A stretch of DNA of 64,000 bases from Alcanivoracaceae bacterium (GCA_029210325.1 JARGPU010000008.1:18023-82022); one strand, 5' to 3'. Counted from the stretch's first letter, positions 7,699-16,709 are shown. Notes: generated by a model from the sequence alone, not told the origin. Translations and numbers: made by a program.

Positions 7699-8601
7699 TC
7701 AGGCCGTCGTCTCTGCGGCGGCCTGCATCAATAACTGTTTGAATGCCGAGGCGGCTGGCGACAGCTGGCGCTCGCGCCTGTGGACCAGGCCGTAACGGGT
7801 CTGTATCTGCTCAACTCCCTGCACTGGCAAGTCCACCAGTGAGCCCGCCGCCAGTTGTGTACGGATGACGTTGACCGGGGCCATGCTGATGGCGTCACTG
7901 CCAGCCACCATGGCCACCAGCATGGCGACGTTGTCACATTCGATGCGGCGGGTCAGACCGCCGTGGGGTGCGCTTAATTGTTGCAGGGTTGCTTCGATGG
8001 CATCCGGCAGTCGCGTCAATGCGAACGGGAACTCCAGCAGCGCCGACCATTGCAGCTTGCCTCTTCCGGCTAGTGGATGACCGTGGCGACAGAATACCAC
8101 CCCGGCGGGTTGAGGTAGCGGAGTGATGGTCAGCGCCGGGTCCTCGCTGAGTTCACGGGTGTCGGCGACAAACAGTTCGATCTCATGGGCCAGCAGGTCG
8201 TGGCGTAGAGCCTCCCAGTTGGCGGTATGCAGTCGCAAACGAATCCCCGGGTAGCGGTCGACAAATCCGGCGGCGATATGGTCCATCAGGCCGATGGCTG
8301 GGTAGGGGCCGGTACCCACCGCCAGCTCACCGGTTTCCAGTCCCTGTACCGCCTGAATCTCTTGCGTTAGTGCTTCTCGTGCGGCAAACAGGGCGCGCAC
8401 ATGGGGCAGGGCGGCGCGGGCATACACGGTGGCTGAGGCGCCATGGCGGCCGCGGTCAAACAGGCTGATGCCAAGCTGTTGTTCCAGCTGCTGGATGCTG
8501 CGGCTGAAGGCTGGCTGCGACAGGTGTACGGCCTCCGCTGCGCGGGCGAAGTTGCCGTGTTCCAGCAGGGCGAGGAAGTGCTGAAGCTGTCGGGTATCCA
8601 T
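7699..8601 (-). CDS. LysR-family transcriptional regulator
   Basis: A 300-residue LTTR with an N-terminal winged helix (residues 1-60, including AEAVHLSQPAFSRSIQQLE) and a two-lobed effector domain. It is divergent from an alkylsulfatase gene with 104 bases between, the classic position for control of a neighbour and autoregulation. The ATG at 8601 is preceded in frame by TGA GGA, so translation cannot start further upstream. That leaves the only GAGG box almost touching the ATG, an unusually short spacing. Its stop lies 3 bases from that of the convergent AraC gene. Confidence 0.9.
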   Translation of the reverse strand: MDTRQLQHFLALLEHGNFARAAEAVHLSQPAFSRSIQQLEQQLGISLFDRGRHGASATVYARAALPHVRALFAAREALTQEIQAVQGLETGELAVGTGPYPAIGLMDHIAAGFVDRYPGIRLRLHTANWEALRHDLLAHEIELFVADTRELSEDPALTITPLPQPAGVVFCRHGHPLAGRGKLQWSALLEFPFALTRLPDAIEATLQQLSAPHGGLTRRIECDNVAMLVAMVAGSDAISMAPVNVIRTQLAAGSLVDLPVQGVEQIQTRYGLVHRRERQLSPAASAFKQLLMQAAAETTA

Positions 8602-8610
8602 TCCTCAATG

Positions 8611-8625
8611 ATGCGTATTACGCAT
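8611..8625. promoter_or_regulatory. LysR-type binding site (T-N11-A palindrome)
   Basis: A perfect palindrome, ATGCGTA T TACGCAT, fits the LTTR box T-N11-A (T612, A624 of the 8 kb stretch). It lies 10 bases upstream of the LysR start and about 80 bases upstream of the sulfatase start, as expected for the recognition site of a divergent pair. Confidence 0.65.
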
Positions 8626-8705
8626 TAAAAGTAAACAAATAATGCATTGGATGACTGGATTGAAATAGGTACAGACTGTGCAGACACACTATTGGAGGCT
8701 CCGCC

Positions 8706-10511
8706 ATGACACGCTCACTGCTTATCACTTTGATGGCCGCGACCGCCCTGTTGGGCTGCGATCAGGCAGCGCCACCGGTATCGCAGGAATACCAGCTGCA
8801 TCCGGAGCTGGCGGAGCATACCAGTCATTTTGACAAGCAGGTGTATCAGATCGGCGAGCGAATCTATTCCGCCGTTGGTTGGAACCTGGCCAACACCATC
8901 ATGATCGAGGGCGACGACGGTTTGATCATTATTGATGTGGGCGAGTCCACGCCGCAGTCCGAGCAGGTTATGGCAGAGTTTCGGCGTATTACCGATAAGC
9001 CGGTCAAGGCTGTTATCTATACCCACCACCACCCGGACCACATTAACGGCACTGCGGCTTTTGTCTCTGCGCAGCAGGTTGAACGTGGCGAAGTCGAGAT
9101 CATTGCCCACGAAAGCCTGGTTGAGCATGTGGTGATGCAGGGCGCCACGGTTGGCCCCATCCTGTCGCTGCGTTCCGGCTATTCGTTTGGCGTCGCGCTG
9201 GCGATCGAGAGCCCCGATGAAATGGTGGGCATGAATGGAGGTATTGGTCCGACGCCGGTGGTGGATTTGGAGAATGATCCCGGCTCTACTTTTATTCCGC
9301 CAACCCGTACTTTTTCTGATGAGGCTGAGTTACGCATCGCTGGTGTGTTGATGCAGATGGTGCATGTGCCCTCAGAGGCGGAGGATGAAATTGCCATCTG
9401 GCTGCCGGAGGAGAACATCCTGTTATCTGCGGAGGTAATTCAGGGGCCGACCCTGCCGAACATACATACCCTGCGCGGAACAAAGTTCCGTGATCCGGTG
9501 CAGTGGGTGAGGGCGTTGGACAAACTGCGCAGTTTTCGCGCGCAGGCGATGGTGCCATCCCATGGCCAACCTGTCATCGGCGCAGAGAACGTTGAACAAG
9601 TCTTGCGCATGACCCGTGATGGCATCGCCTATATCCATGACCAGACCATTCGCTATATGAACAAGGGCTACACCCCGGACGAGTTGGTCGAATTGGTGAA
9701 GTTCCCTCCCCATCTGCGTGATTACGGTCCCTACCTGCGCGAGTACTACGGCACGGTGAAGCATGCTGTGCGGCAGATCTACAATGGCTATCTGGGTTGG
9801 TTCGATGGTGATCCAACTACGCTTGACCCCACTCCGCCACTGGAAAAGGCACAACGTATGGTGGCCATGATGGGCGGTCGTGATCAGGTCATGCAGGCAG
9901 CCAATGATGCATTTTCTTCAGGCGACTATCAGTGGGCCGCAGAGCTGCTGACCCCGGTAGTGCGAATCAATCACGATGATATGGAAGCGCGGCGGATCAA
10001 GGCCGCGGCCCTGCGCAAGCTTGGCTATGCCAGCATGAATATCAACTGGCGCAACTGGTATCTGACTTCGGCTATGGAGCTTGAAGGCGAGCTGGACGTG
10101 GCTGCATTGGCGGAAGGTATGAAGCGGCCGTTTATGTCGATCACCATGATGCAGAACTTCCCGCCGATGGTATGGCTAAACGGCATGGCGCTGCATCTGG
10201 ATGCTGATAAGGCGGAAGATACGGAGTTGGTGGTGGCTTTTGAGTTTGCCGATATCAATGCCTACCACGCGGTGGAGGTGCGCCGTGGCGTTGCTCAGGT
10301 GCATGAGAATGTGGCGGACGACCTGCCCGTGAGTGCCACCCTGAGCATGGAAAAGGCCTTTCTGGATCGCGTTCTGGCCGGGGAGGCTGGTCTGATACGT
10401 GGCATCGCCAGTGGTGATGTGCAGCTAAAGGGTAGCAAGCTCGATGTGGTCAAGTTTCTGTCCTTGCTGGATCCTCAGGACATCGGTGATCAGGGGCTAA
10501 CGGTTCGATAG
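8706..10511 (+). CDS. alkylsulfatase lipoprotein, metallo-beta-lactamase fold (SdsA1/BDS1 family)
   Basis: A 601-residue enzyme. It has a lipoprotein signal with LLGC (Cys18), a metallo-beta-lactamase domain with the zinc motif THHHPDH at 106-112, the alkylsulfatase dimerisation region at about 385-470, and a C-terminal SCP2-like domain that receives the alkyl chain. The family hydrolyses primary or secondary alkyl sulfates to alcohol and sulfate. Residue +2 after the lipidated Cys is Asp, which in enterics retains lipoproteins in the inner membrane, so the enzyme is probably periplasmic and anchored there. GGAGG precedes the start. The divergent LysR gene is its likely regulator. Confidence 0.9.
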   Translation: MTRSLLITLMAATALLGCDQAAPPVSQEYQLHPELAEHTSHFDKQVYQIGERIYSAVGWNLANTIMIEGDDGLIIIDVGESTPQSEQVMAEFRRITDKPVKAVIYTHHHPDHINGTAAFVSAQQVERGEVEIIAHESLVEHVVMQGATVGPILSLRSGYSFGVALAIESPDEMVGMNGGIGPTPVVDLENDPGSTFIPPTRTFSDEAELRIAGVLMQMVHVPSEAEDEIAIWLPEENILLSAEVIQGPTLPNIHTLRGTKFRDPVQWVRALDKLRSFRAQAMVPSHGQPVIGAENVEQVLRMTRDGIAYIHDQTIRYMNKGYTPDELVELVKFPPHLRDYGPYLREYYGTVKHAVRQIYNGYLGWFDGDPTTLDPTPPLEKAQRMVAMMGGRDQVMQAANDAFSSGDYQWAAELLTPVVRINHDDMEARRIKAAALRKLGYASMNINWRNWYLTSAMELEGELDVAALAEGMKRPFMSITMMQNFPPMVWLNGMALHLDADKAEDTELVVAFEFADINAYHAVEVRRGVAQVHENVADDLPVSATLSMEKAFLDRVLAGEAGLIRGIASGDVQLKGSKLDVVKFLSLLDPQDIGDQGLTVR

Positions 10512-10529
10512 TTAATAGCCCGGGAGCTG

Positions 10530-10973
10530 TCACCAGCGTCGCTGCATTTCCAGAAAAGTGGCAGAGGCAGACCAGGTAATCATCATAAAGCCAGTCAGAG
10601 AAGTGATTGAAGCAATCAGCCTGACTGGCCCCTGAGGGGTGACATCTCCATAACCAAGGGTGGAGTAGCTAATGGCTGCAAAGTAAATGCATTCCATCAG
10701 TGATTGGTCTTGGGCACCCATGAGAAACCCGGCTTCCGGGAACTGCAGCAAAGCAAATACGCCGACACCGAAAATGGCCATGCCAACAAGGTGGGAGGCA
10801 AGCAGGCCGAACACCAACGTCAGAATATGCCGTCTTCCGTAGTTACTGAATAAGCGGCCCCGCTTGATCAGTGCAATCAGCGTTTCGTAATGGGCCAGCA
10901 CGGTGGCGATAGTGCATAGCGCAGTGATCAGAATGGCGTGAAAGTGAATATCGCTCAAATAGAGTGATGTCAT
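10530..10973 (-). CDS. two-TM potassium-channel-like protein
   Basis: A 147-residue membrane protein. It has helices at about 12-34 and 52-76, a re-entrant pore loop with the selectivity-filter sequence TLGYGD (105-110), and a final helix at about 118-140. This is the ion-channel-2 (KcsA-like) pore. No cytoplasmic RCK domain is attached. Its ATG overlaps the stop of the preceding antiporter gene by 4 bases (ATGA), so the two are translationally coupled. The antiporter carries an RCK/TrkA-N domain, which raises the possibility of joint control of K+ flux, although this is not shown by sequence alone. Confidence 0.85.
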   Translation of the reverse strand: MTSLYLSDIHFHAILITALCTIATVLAHYETLIALIKRGRLFSNYGRRHILTLVFGLLASHLVGMAIFGVGVFALLQFPEAGFLMGAQDQSLMECIYFAAISYSTLGYGDVTPQGPVRLIASITSLTGFMMITWSASATFLEMQRRW

Positions 10974-12541
10974 GATGTGCTGCTCTGCTTCTGAACACGG
11001 GACTCGATTTGATAACGTACCCGTTCGGCCAAACCAACACCAGCTTCGCTGAAAGTCAGGTAGGCATGATCAGCGCCCGCATGGCGAATAGCCTCCGCTT
11101 CATCGGGAAACATGGTATGGGCAACGATCAAGCCCTTGAAGCCACACTGGCGTAATTTACGTGCGGCAATCACCTTGGCTTCGATGTCGCTCATCGCCAA
11201 AATGACCGCTTCCACCTGCGGCATGCTCAGTCTCTCCCAGAATACCGGGTCTTCCGCATCGGCAAAGAAAACGTCTCTGCCGTTATCTTCATGTGTTTGC
11301 ATTTTTGAAGGGTCTGAGTCCAGACCCATAAGGCGTGGCTCCAGCTCCTTGAGGTGGTCATAGGCGGCGCTGCCGGTGCGGCCCATTCCCATAATAAGCA
11401 CTCTGGTGTTGTGCAATGAAATGGGCTGTTCATCCGGATGATGCAGGTTGCGCTCAAAGGGTGAAAGTCGATTTGCCAGGGATTCATAGAGTGGGTGGGC
11501 AATGCGATTTAGTGGTGCTGATACCATGAATGACAGAGCCACCGTCAGGGCCAGAGGCACCATCCATTCAGGTAGTACGACACTGGCAACGATAAGGCCA
11601 AATTCGCTGTAGTTGGTCAGGCTCAGACTGCTTAGAAAGGCGCTGCGCGAACGTAGTCGGAAGAACAGTAATAGGAAAAAGAACAGTATGCCCTTCAGTG
11701 GCAGCACCAGGGCAAAGACCAGTGCCATAATCATGGCCTTGCCATCGGGCAAGCCGCCCATGCCGATTTGCAAGAAAAAGCCAACTAGAAAGACTTCCTT
11801 GATTCCCCATAGGGAATCCGACAGTTCTTTGGCCCTGGGGTGGTTTGCCAGCAGAGCGCCGAATAACAGGGCACCAAGCTCAGAGCTCAGGCCAACCGAT
11901 TCAAAGCCATAGCCACCAGCTGCCAGTGCAAGCAACAGACCGAGCAGCAGCATCAGCTCCTCGTGGCCACTGGAGTCAAGAAGTCGGTATAGCAAAGGCC
12001 GCAAAAGGGGCATTAGAAATACCAGCAGCGCCCAGACTGAGGGCACTGCCCCGCCGGCAATACTCATAACCAGCAGGGCGATTAGATCCTGAACAATAAG
12101 GATGCCAATGGCGACCCTGCCATGAAATGCGCGCAGCTCACGTTTGGCTTCCAACACTTTGGCGGCTAGTACCGTGCTTGAGAAAGACAGTGCTATACCC
12201 AGCAGTATGGATGTGCGCAGGTTCAGGTCTGCCAACAGCCAAAGTGCAGGGGTGAATATGGCGGTGGTGATGGTGAAGTGGAGTAGGCCGCCGCCGATAA
12301 CTTCGGCACTAATCAGGCTTTTCAGTTTTAACTTCAGTCCAACAGTAAATAGCAGCAGCAAAACGCCCAGGTGCGCGATGTGTTGAAGAATCTTGCCGTT
12401 TTCCAGCGGCACATGGATAAATTGTCCCGCTGCACTGAGTGCAAATCCGGCGGCCAGATAGCCTACCAGTGGTGGCAGGCCAACTGCTCGTACCAACATG
12501 CCCATAGTAAAGGCGAAAGTCAGCCAGACGGCCTCAATCAT
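10970..12541 (-). CDS. monovalent cation:proton antiporter-2 with TrkA-N domain (KefB/YbaL-like)
   Basis: A 523-residue protein. Residues 1-365 form a 12-13 helix CPA2 exchanger, and residues 380-500 a Rossmann RCK/TrkA-N domain with GMGRTGSAAY as the nucleotide-binding loop. CPA2 proteins of this build exchange K+ or Na+ for H+ and are gated by NAD(H) or glutathione adducts. The C-terminus is short and lacks an obvious TrkA-C domain. GGGAG lies 9 bases before the ATG. It is coupled to the downstream channel gene and may be preceded by a 51-codon ORF on the same strand. Confidence 0.9.
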   Translation of the reverse strand: MIEAVWLTFAFTMGMLVRAVGLPPLVGYLAAGFALSAAGQFIHVPLENGKILQHIAHLGVLLLLFTVGLKLKLKSLISAEVIGGGLLHFTITTAIFTPALWLLADLNLRTSILLGIALSFSSTVLAAKVLEAKRELRAFHGRVAIGILIVQDLIALLVMSIAGGAVPSVWALLVFLMPLLRPLLYRLLDSSGHEELMLLLGLLLALAAGGYGFESVGLSSELGALLFGALLANHPRAKELSDSLWGIKEVFLVGFFLQIGMGGLPDGKAMIMALVFALVLPLKGILFFFLLLFFRLRSRSAFLSSLSLTNYSEFGLIVASVVLPEWMVPLALTVALSFMVSAPLNRIAHPLYESLANRLSPFERNLHHPDEQPISLHNTRVLIMGMGRTGSAAYDHLKELEPRLMGLDSDPSKMQTHEDNGRDVFFADAEDPVFWERLSMPQVEAVILAMSDIEAKVIAARKLRQCGFKGLIVAHTMFPDEAEAIRHAGADHAYLTFSEAGVGLAERVRYQIESRVQKQSSTS

Positions 12542-12579
12542 GATGCAGAACTCCCGACAGTTTCTGATCTGTATCTTGC

Positions 12580-12735
12580 CTAAAAGTCACCCAGAATGCC
12601 CTTTACATAGATTGAGACTTTAGCAAGATTCAAAACGAAGCGCATGACCTGACTTGGCGCAGCCATTTTTCCGTTCAGTCCGATGTATATGTCACTGGGT
12701 AATCGTGCAATATTCTGGTTAAACTGTCGCCCCAT
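12580..12735 (-). CDS. possible 51-aa small protein upstream of the antiporter
   Basis: A 51-codon frame lies in the same direction as, and 38 bases before, the antiporter gene. The predicted peptide has a polar N-terminus and an amphipathic or hydrophobic C-terminal half (VMRFVLNLAKVSIYVKGIL), like a membrane-surface peptide. No good Shine-Dalgarno sequence precedes its ATG, and it abuts the divergent CvfB-like gene's leader. A longer version of the frame extends antisense into that gene and is not credible. I cannot assign a family, and chance is a real alternative. Confidence 0.3.
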   Translation of the reverse strand: MGRQFNQNIARLPSDIYIGLNGKMAAPSQVMRFVLNLAKVSIYVKGILGDF

Positions 12736-12750
12736 TGCGGAGAGATTATC

Positions 12751-13593
12751 ATGGTTGCCGTTGGACGAATGAATCGCTTGCAGGTTATCAGGCGCAGTGA
12801 CTTTGGTCTGTTCCTTGCGGGTGATAACGACAGCTCTATTCTGCTGCCGTCCCGTTATATCCCCCAAGACCAACCCTGTGCGCCAGGTGATTCGCTTGAT
12901 GTGTTCGTTTACTTCGATAGCGAAGACCGTCTGGTGGCAACCACTGAAACTCCCAGAGTGCAGGTTGGCGAGTTTACCAGTCTGAAGGTGGTGGATATTA
13001 ATCCGGTGGGTCTGTTTTTGGACTGGGGACTGTCCAAGGACCTGTTGTTGCCTCACTCGGAGGAGCAGCGACCGCTTCAGGTCGGGGACTACTGTGTGGT
13101 CTATGTATTCCTGGATAAGCGCAAAGGTCGGATTACCGCCACCGCGCGGCTGGACCGTCATCTGGATCAGGAGCCTGCACGCTACCGGGTCGGCCAGCAG
13201 GTGGATCTGCTACTGGTTAGTGCCACCGAGATGGGTTTCAAGGCGATTATCAACAATCGTCACTGGGGGCTGATCCACAAAAACGAGCTGTTCAAGTTTG
13301 TCCGAAGTGGCATGCGCGAGCCGGGTTTCATTAAGGAGTTGCGGGTCGATGGCAAGATCAGCTTGAGCTTGCAGGCGGTTGGTGAGCAGGCAGCGAGCAG
13401 TTTGGCCGATCAGATTGTGGCTAAATTGCGCGACAATGACGGGGTGCTGCATCTCAACGACAAAAGCCCGCCGGACAAGATCAGTGCTATGTTTGGCGTT
13501 AGCAAGGGCAACTTCAAGAAGGCAATTGGCGGCTTATACAAGCAGGGCAAAATTGTTATTCAGGATGATCGTATTGAGTTGGTTGGCAGCTGA
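12751..13593 (+). CDS. S1 RNA-binding protein, CvfB/YitL type
   Basis: A 280-residue protein built of consecutive S1/OB domains (about 1-60, 65-135, 140-210) and a C-terminal winged helix (about 220-280, with MFGVSKGNFKKAIGGLYKQGKI). This is the architecture of CvfB from Gram-positive bacteria and its proteobacterial relatives, which bind RNA and affect expression post-transcriptionally. A GGAGAG box precedes the ATG. The gene stands alone and ends at a strong terminator shared with the convergent fabG-like gene. The exact RNA targets are unknown. Confidence 0.88.
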   Translation: MVAVGRMNRLQVIRRSDFGLFLAGDNDSSILLPSRYIPQDQPCAPGDSLDVFVYFDSEDRLVATTETPRVQVGEFTSLKVVDINPVGLFLDWGLSKDLLLPHSEEQRPLQVGDYCVVYVFLDKRKGRITATARLDRHLDQEPARYRVGQQVDLLLVSATEMGFKAIINNRHWGLIHKNELFKFVRSGMREPGFIKELRVDGKISLSLQAVGEQAASSLADQIVAKLRDNDGVLHLNDKSPPDKISAMFGVSKGNFKKAIGGLYKQGKIVIQDDRIELVGS

Positions 13594-13612
13594 CTGATCA
13601 GGGTCTGCTAAT

Positions 13613-13642
13613 AAAAAACGGGCGCCGAGGCGCCCGTTTTTT
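13613..13642. terminator. bidirectional intrinsic terminator
   Basis: AAAAAA-CGGGCGC, a CGAG loop, then GCGCCCG-TTTTTT: a perfect GC stem extended by an A-run and a T-run. It serves the CvfB-like gene and the convergent FabG gene. Confidence 0.93.
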
Positions 13643-13657
13643 ATGCCGCAATGGTGA

Positions 13658-15076
13658 TCAGGCACCGATCAGGCTCTGACCACAAACCCGAACGATGTTG
13701 CCGGTCATGCCCTGTGATGCCGGGCTGGAGAAGAAGGAAATGGTCTCTGCTACATCCACCGGTTGACCGCCCTGGCTCATGGAGTTCATGCGACGGCCAG
13801 CTTCGCGGATGGTAAAGGGAATCGCTGCGGTCATTTGGGTTTCGATAAAGCCGGGTGCTACTGCGTTGATGGTGATGTTGCGGCCCAGCAGGTCCGCAGC
13901 CATACCCTGCACCATGCCAATCACCGCTGCTTTGGAGGTGGCATAGTTGGTTTGGCCCATGTTGCCGGCGATGCCGGAGATGGAGCTAACGCAAACGATG
14001 CGACCGCCGTCTTTCAGGCTGCCGTCTTTGAGCAACTGGGCATTGATACGCTCTTCCGAGCCGATGTTGATATCAATCACCATGTCCCAGAACTTGTCTG
14101 GCATGCCGGCCATGGTCTTGTCGCGGGTAACGCCGGCGTTGTGAACTATGATATCCAGACCACCATGCTCCATGGCAGCAGCGGAAATTTTTGTCGGTGC
14201 ATCGGCGGCGGTGATGTCACCTTCCAGGGCAATGCCACCGATCTGGCTGGCTACCTTTTTCAGGTCTTCGGCCATGGGCGGAATATCAAGCACGATAACC
14301 TTGGCTCCATCACGGGCTAGTACTTCAGCGATGGCAGCACCAATGCCGCGAGCTGCACCGGTAACCAGTGCTGTCTTGCCAGTCAGTGGCTTTTTCCAGT
14401 TAAAGCCGTCAGCGGCAAAATCAGCCGCACCAACGCGCACTGCCTGTCCGGACACATAAGCTGACTTGGGAGACAGGAAAAAGTGCAGCGGCGAAGCAAC
14501 CTGAGCCTCGGCGCCGTCATCCACATAGATCAGGTTAGCGATTGAGGCTTTCTTGATTTCCTTGCCAAGGCTCTTGATCAGGCCTTCGAGGCCGCGCTGG
14601 GCAATGCGCTGCTCCAGCGAGCAGTTCTCCGGAATGCGACCAATAATGACAACCCGGCCGCAGCTGCCCAGCTTACGGGTCAGCGGATGGAAAAAGTCAT
14701 ACAGGGCGCGCAACTCAGCGGTGTTGCTGACGCCGGTAGCGTCAAACACCAAGCCTTTGAATCTTTGTGAGTCTTCCTTGTTGGCCGTGTAGTTGCTAAC
14801 GCTAACGCCGGCAGTGCCTGCTGCTTTCTGCACGTCAGCTTCGGCGGCAAGGCCGGCCAGAGTGTGCAGGTTGGCTTCGGTTGCGCCCTTAAGCGTGGCC
14901 AATACGGTGGTGATAGCCTTGCTACCCGGTGCGGCACCAACAATTACATCGCCTTTAATAAAGGAGGTCTGGTCTGGCGCGTAGCGGTCGAGAATTGCCG
15001 GAATTGGCAGGTTCAGCGAGCTTAAGATCTTGTTGCCCACGGAAGAATTGGCAATGGCCTGATAGACGTCGCTCAT
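13658..15076 (-). CDS. high-molecular-weight 3-oxoacyl-ACP/CoA reductase (FabG4 type)
   Basis: A 472-residue short-chain dehydrogenase, about twice the size of ordinary FabG. The first ~210 residues form a degenerate flavodoxin-like Rossmann domain. The C-terminal ~250 residues are the active SDR with the cofactor loop GAARGIGAAIAE and the Ser-Tyr-Lys triad in SSISGIAGNMGQTNYATSK. Mycobacterial FabG4 (Rv0242c) has this build and reduces long-chain 3-oxoacyl-CoA with NADH. The gene is divergent from a thiolase, exactly as fabG4 is from fadA2. Two ATGs lie 6 bases apart, and the second (15076) has AGAGG at proper spacing. Confidence 0.9.
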   Translation of the reverse strand: MSDVYQAIANSSVGNKILSSLNLPIPAILDRYAPDQTSFIKGDVIVGAAPGSKAITTVLATLKGATEANLHTLAGLAAEADVQKAAGTAGVSVSNYTANKEDSQRFKGLVFDATGVSNTAELRALYDFFHPLTRKLGSCGRVVIIGRIPENCSLEQRIAQRGLEGLIKSLGKEIKKASIANLIYVDDGAEAQVASPLHFFLSPKSAYVSGQAVRVGAADFAADGFNWKKPLTGKTALVTGAARGIGAAIAEVLARDGAKVIVLDIPPMAEDLKKVASQIGGIALEGDITAADAPTKISAAAMEHGGLDIIVHNAGVTRDKTMAGMPDKFWDMVIDINIGSEERINAQLLKDGSLKDGGRIVCVSSISGIAGNMGQTNYATSKAAVIGMVQGMAADLLGRNITINAVAPGFIETQMTAAIPFTIREAGRRMNSMSQGGQPVDVAETISFFSSPASQGMTGNIVRVCGQSLIGA

Positions 15077-15299
15077 GTTCATGACCTCTGGCTTGATTCG
15101 GTGTAGGGGGATAGGGGGTGCACTGTAGCATCCCGAGTGGCGCGTATTGAAACATTGCCGGGCTGAACGGTTATTGACCGGTGGCCTTCACGTTCTCGTC
15201 CGAACAGCCAACTGGCGCCTTGGCAGATGCCGCTAGACTGCGGCCGTTTAATGTATAGTTGGCGATTGATTTTACGCCGCCCATCACAGGAGAAAAGAC

Positions 15300-16586
15300 A
15301 TGCTGGCAGGAAAAAGTGTTCGCAGGGTAGCCATTATCGGTGGTAACCGGATTCCGTTTGCCCGCTCCAACACCGCGTACTTTGGCGTCTCTAATCAGGA
15401 AATGCTGACCGCCGCCATTGATGGCCTGGTAGACCGCTTCAACCTGAAGGGCGAAGTTCTTGGGGAAGTGGCTGGTGGCGCGGTAATGAAGCACTCCCGG
15501 GACTTCAATCTGGTGCGGGAGTGTGTGCTGGGGTCAAAACTGGCGCCGGAAACCCCCGCTTATGACGTTCAGCAGGCCTGTGGTACCGGCCTGGAGGCCG
15601 CTATTCTGGTGGCTAACAAGATCGCCCTTGGTCAGATTGAGTGTGCTGTGGCCTGTGGTGTGGACACCACGTCGGACGCACCAATCGGAGTCAACGAAGA
15701 GAAGCGCAAGATTTTCATGGCCATTAATAAGGCCAAAACCAACGGTGAAAAAGCCAAGCTGGCGGTGAAGCTGCTGAATCCGAAGTGGTTTATGCCGGAT
15801 GTGCCGAAAAATGGTGAGCCGCGCACTGGCCTGTCGATGGGCGAGCACCAGGCTATTACTGCGGCTGAGTGGGGCATCCCGCGCGACGAGCAGGACAAGC
15901 TGGCTTGGCAGTCACACCAGAATCTGGCCAAGTCCTATGCTGACGGCTGGCAAGATGATCTGATCACACCGTTTAAGGGGCTGGATCGCGACAACAATAT
16001 GCGTGGTGATTCCACTCTGGAAAAGCTGGCTACTCTGAAGCCGGTGTTTGGCGGCGAAGGTGGCACCATGACCGCCGCCAACTCCACCCCGCTGACCGAT
16101 GGCGCTTCTGCAGTGCTGCTGGCTTCGGAAGAGTGGGCCAAGGAAAAGGGCTTGCCGGTACTGGCTTACCTGACCTTCGGTGAAGCTGCCGCTGTCGACT
16201 TCCTGAACAAGAAAGAAGGCCTGCTGCTGGCCCCTGCCTATGCTGTACCGCGCATGCTGGATAAGGCGGGTATCACCCTGCAGGACTTTGATTACTACGA
16301 AATCCATGAAGCCTTTGCTTCACAGGTGCTGTCGACCCTGAAAGCCTGGGAAGATGATAGCTTCTGCAAGGGCCGCTTGGGCCGTGACAAGCCGCTTGGC
16401 TCCATCGATCGTAGCAAGCTGAACGTCAAAGGTAGCTCGTTGGCGGCGGGCCATCCGTTTGCCGCTACCGGTGGCCGGATCCTCGCCAATGCCGCCAAGC
16501 TGGTCAACGAAGCTGGTAAAGGACGGGTGCTGATCTCGATTTGCGCCGCTGGCGGTCAGGGCGTGACAGCGATCGTTGAGAAGTAA
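15300..16586 (+). CDS. acetyl-CoA C-acyltransferase, FadI/FadA2 type thiolase
   Basis: A 428-residue thiolase. The nucleophilic Cys is in QQACGTGLEAA (near residue 98). The His-containing loop is GHPFAATGG, and the second catalytic Cys is in CAAGGQG near the C-terminus. The length and the CGTG variant place it with trifunctional-protein beta subunits (FadI, mycobacterial FadA2) rather than AtoB. It cleaves 3-oxoacyl-CoA or condenses acetyl-CoA. An AGGAG box precedes the ATG. It is divergent from the FabG4-type reductase across 223 bases, so the pair likely acts in one pathway with the HtdX-like hydratase. Confidence 0.92.
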   Translation: MLAGKSVRRVAIIGGNRIPFARSNTAYFGVSNQEMLTAAIDGLVDRFNLKGEVLGEVAGGAVMKHSRDFNLVRECVLGSKLAPETPAYDVQQACGTGLEAAILVANKIALGQIECAVACGVDTTSDAPIGVNEEKRKIFMAINKAKTNGEKAKLAVKLLNPKWFMPDVPKNGEPRTGLSMGEHQAITAAEWGIPRDEQDKLAWQSHQNLAKSYADGWQDDLITPFKGLDRDNNMRGDSTLEKLATLKPVFGGEGGTMTAANSTPLTDGASAVLLASEEWAKEKGLPVLAYLTFGEAAAVDFLNKKEGLLLAPAYAVPRMLDKAGITLQDFDYYEIHEAFASQVLSTLKAWEDDSFCKGRLGRDKPLGSIDRSKLNVKGSSLAAGHPFAATGGRILANAAKLVNEAGKGRVLISICAAGGQGVTAIVEK

Positions 16587-16612
16587 TCCATTCTTATCCA
16601 TAGGTACGATAT

Positions 16613-16634
16613 GGCCGGGCTTGCCCGGCCTTTT
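16613..16634 (+). terminator. intrinsic terminator after the FadI-type thiolase
   Basis: GGCCGGGC, a short TT turn, then GCCCGGCC followed by TTTT, 27 bases after the thiolase stop. Confidence 0.85.
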
Positions 16635-16709
16635 AATTTCAGAGGAAAAGATCACGCGATCTGGACCTTATTGCGGCATAATTCGCCTCCCTGAATAAGC
16701 CTGAAGAAG

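Noticed and set aside
12736..13161. Upstream extension of the 51-aa frame on the minus strand
   Set aside because: This part is antisense to the CvfB-like S1 protein; only the intergenic 12580-12735 portion has any protein-like character.
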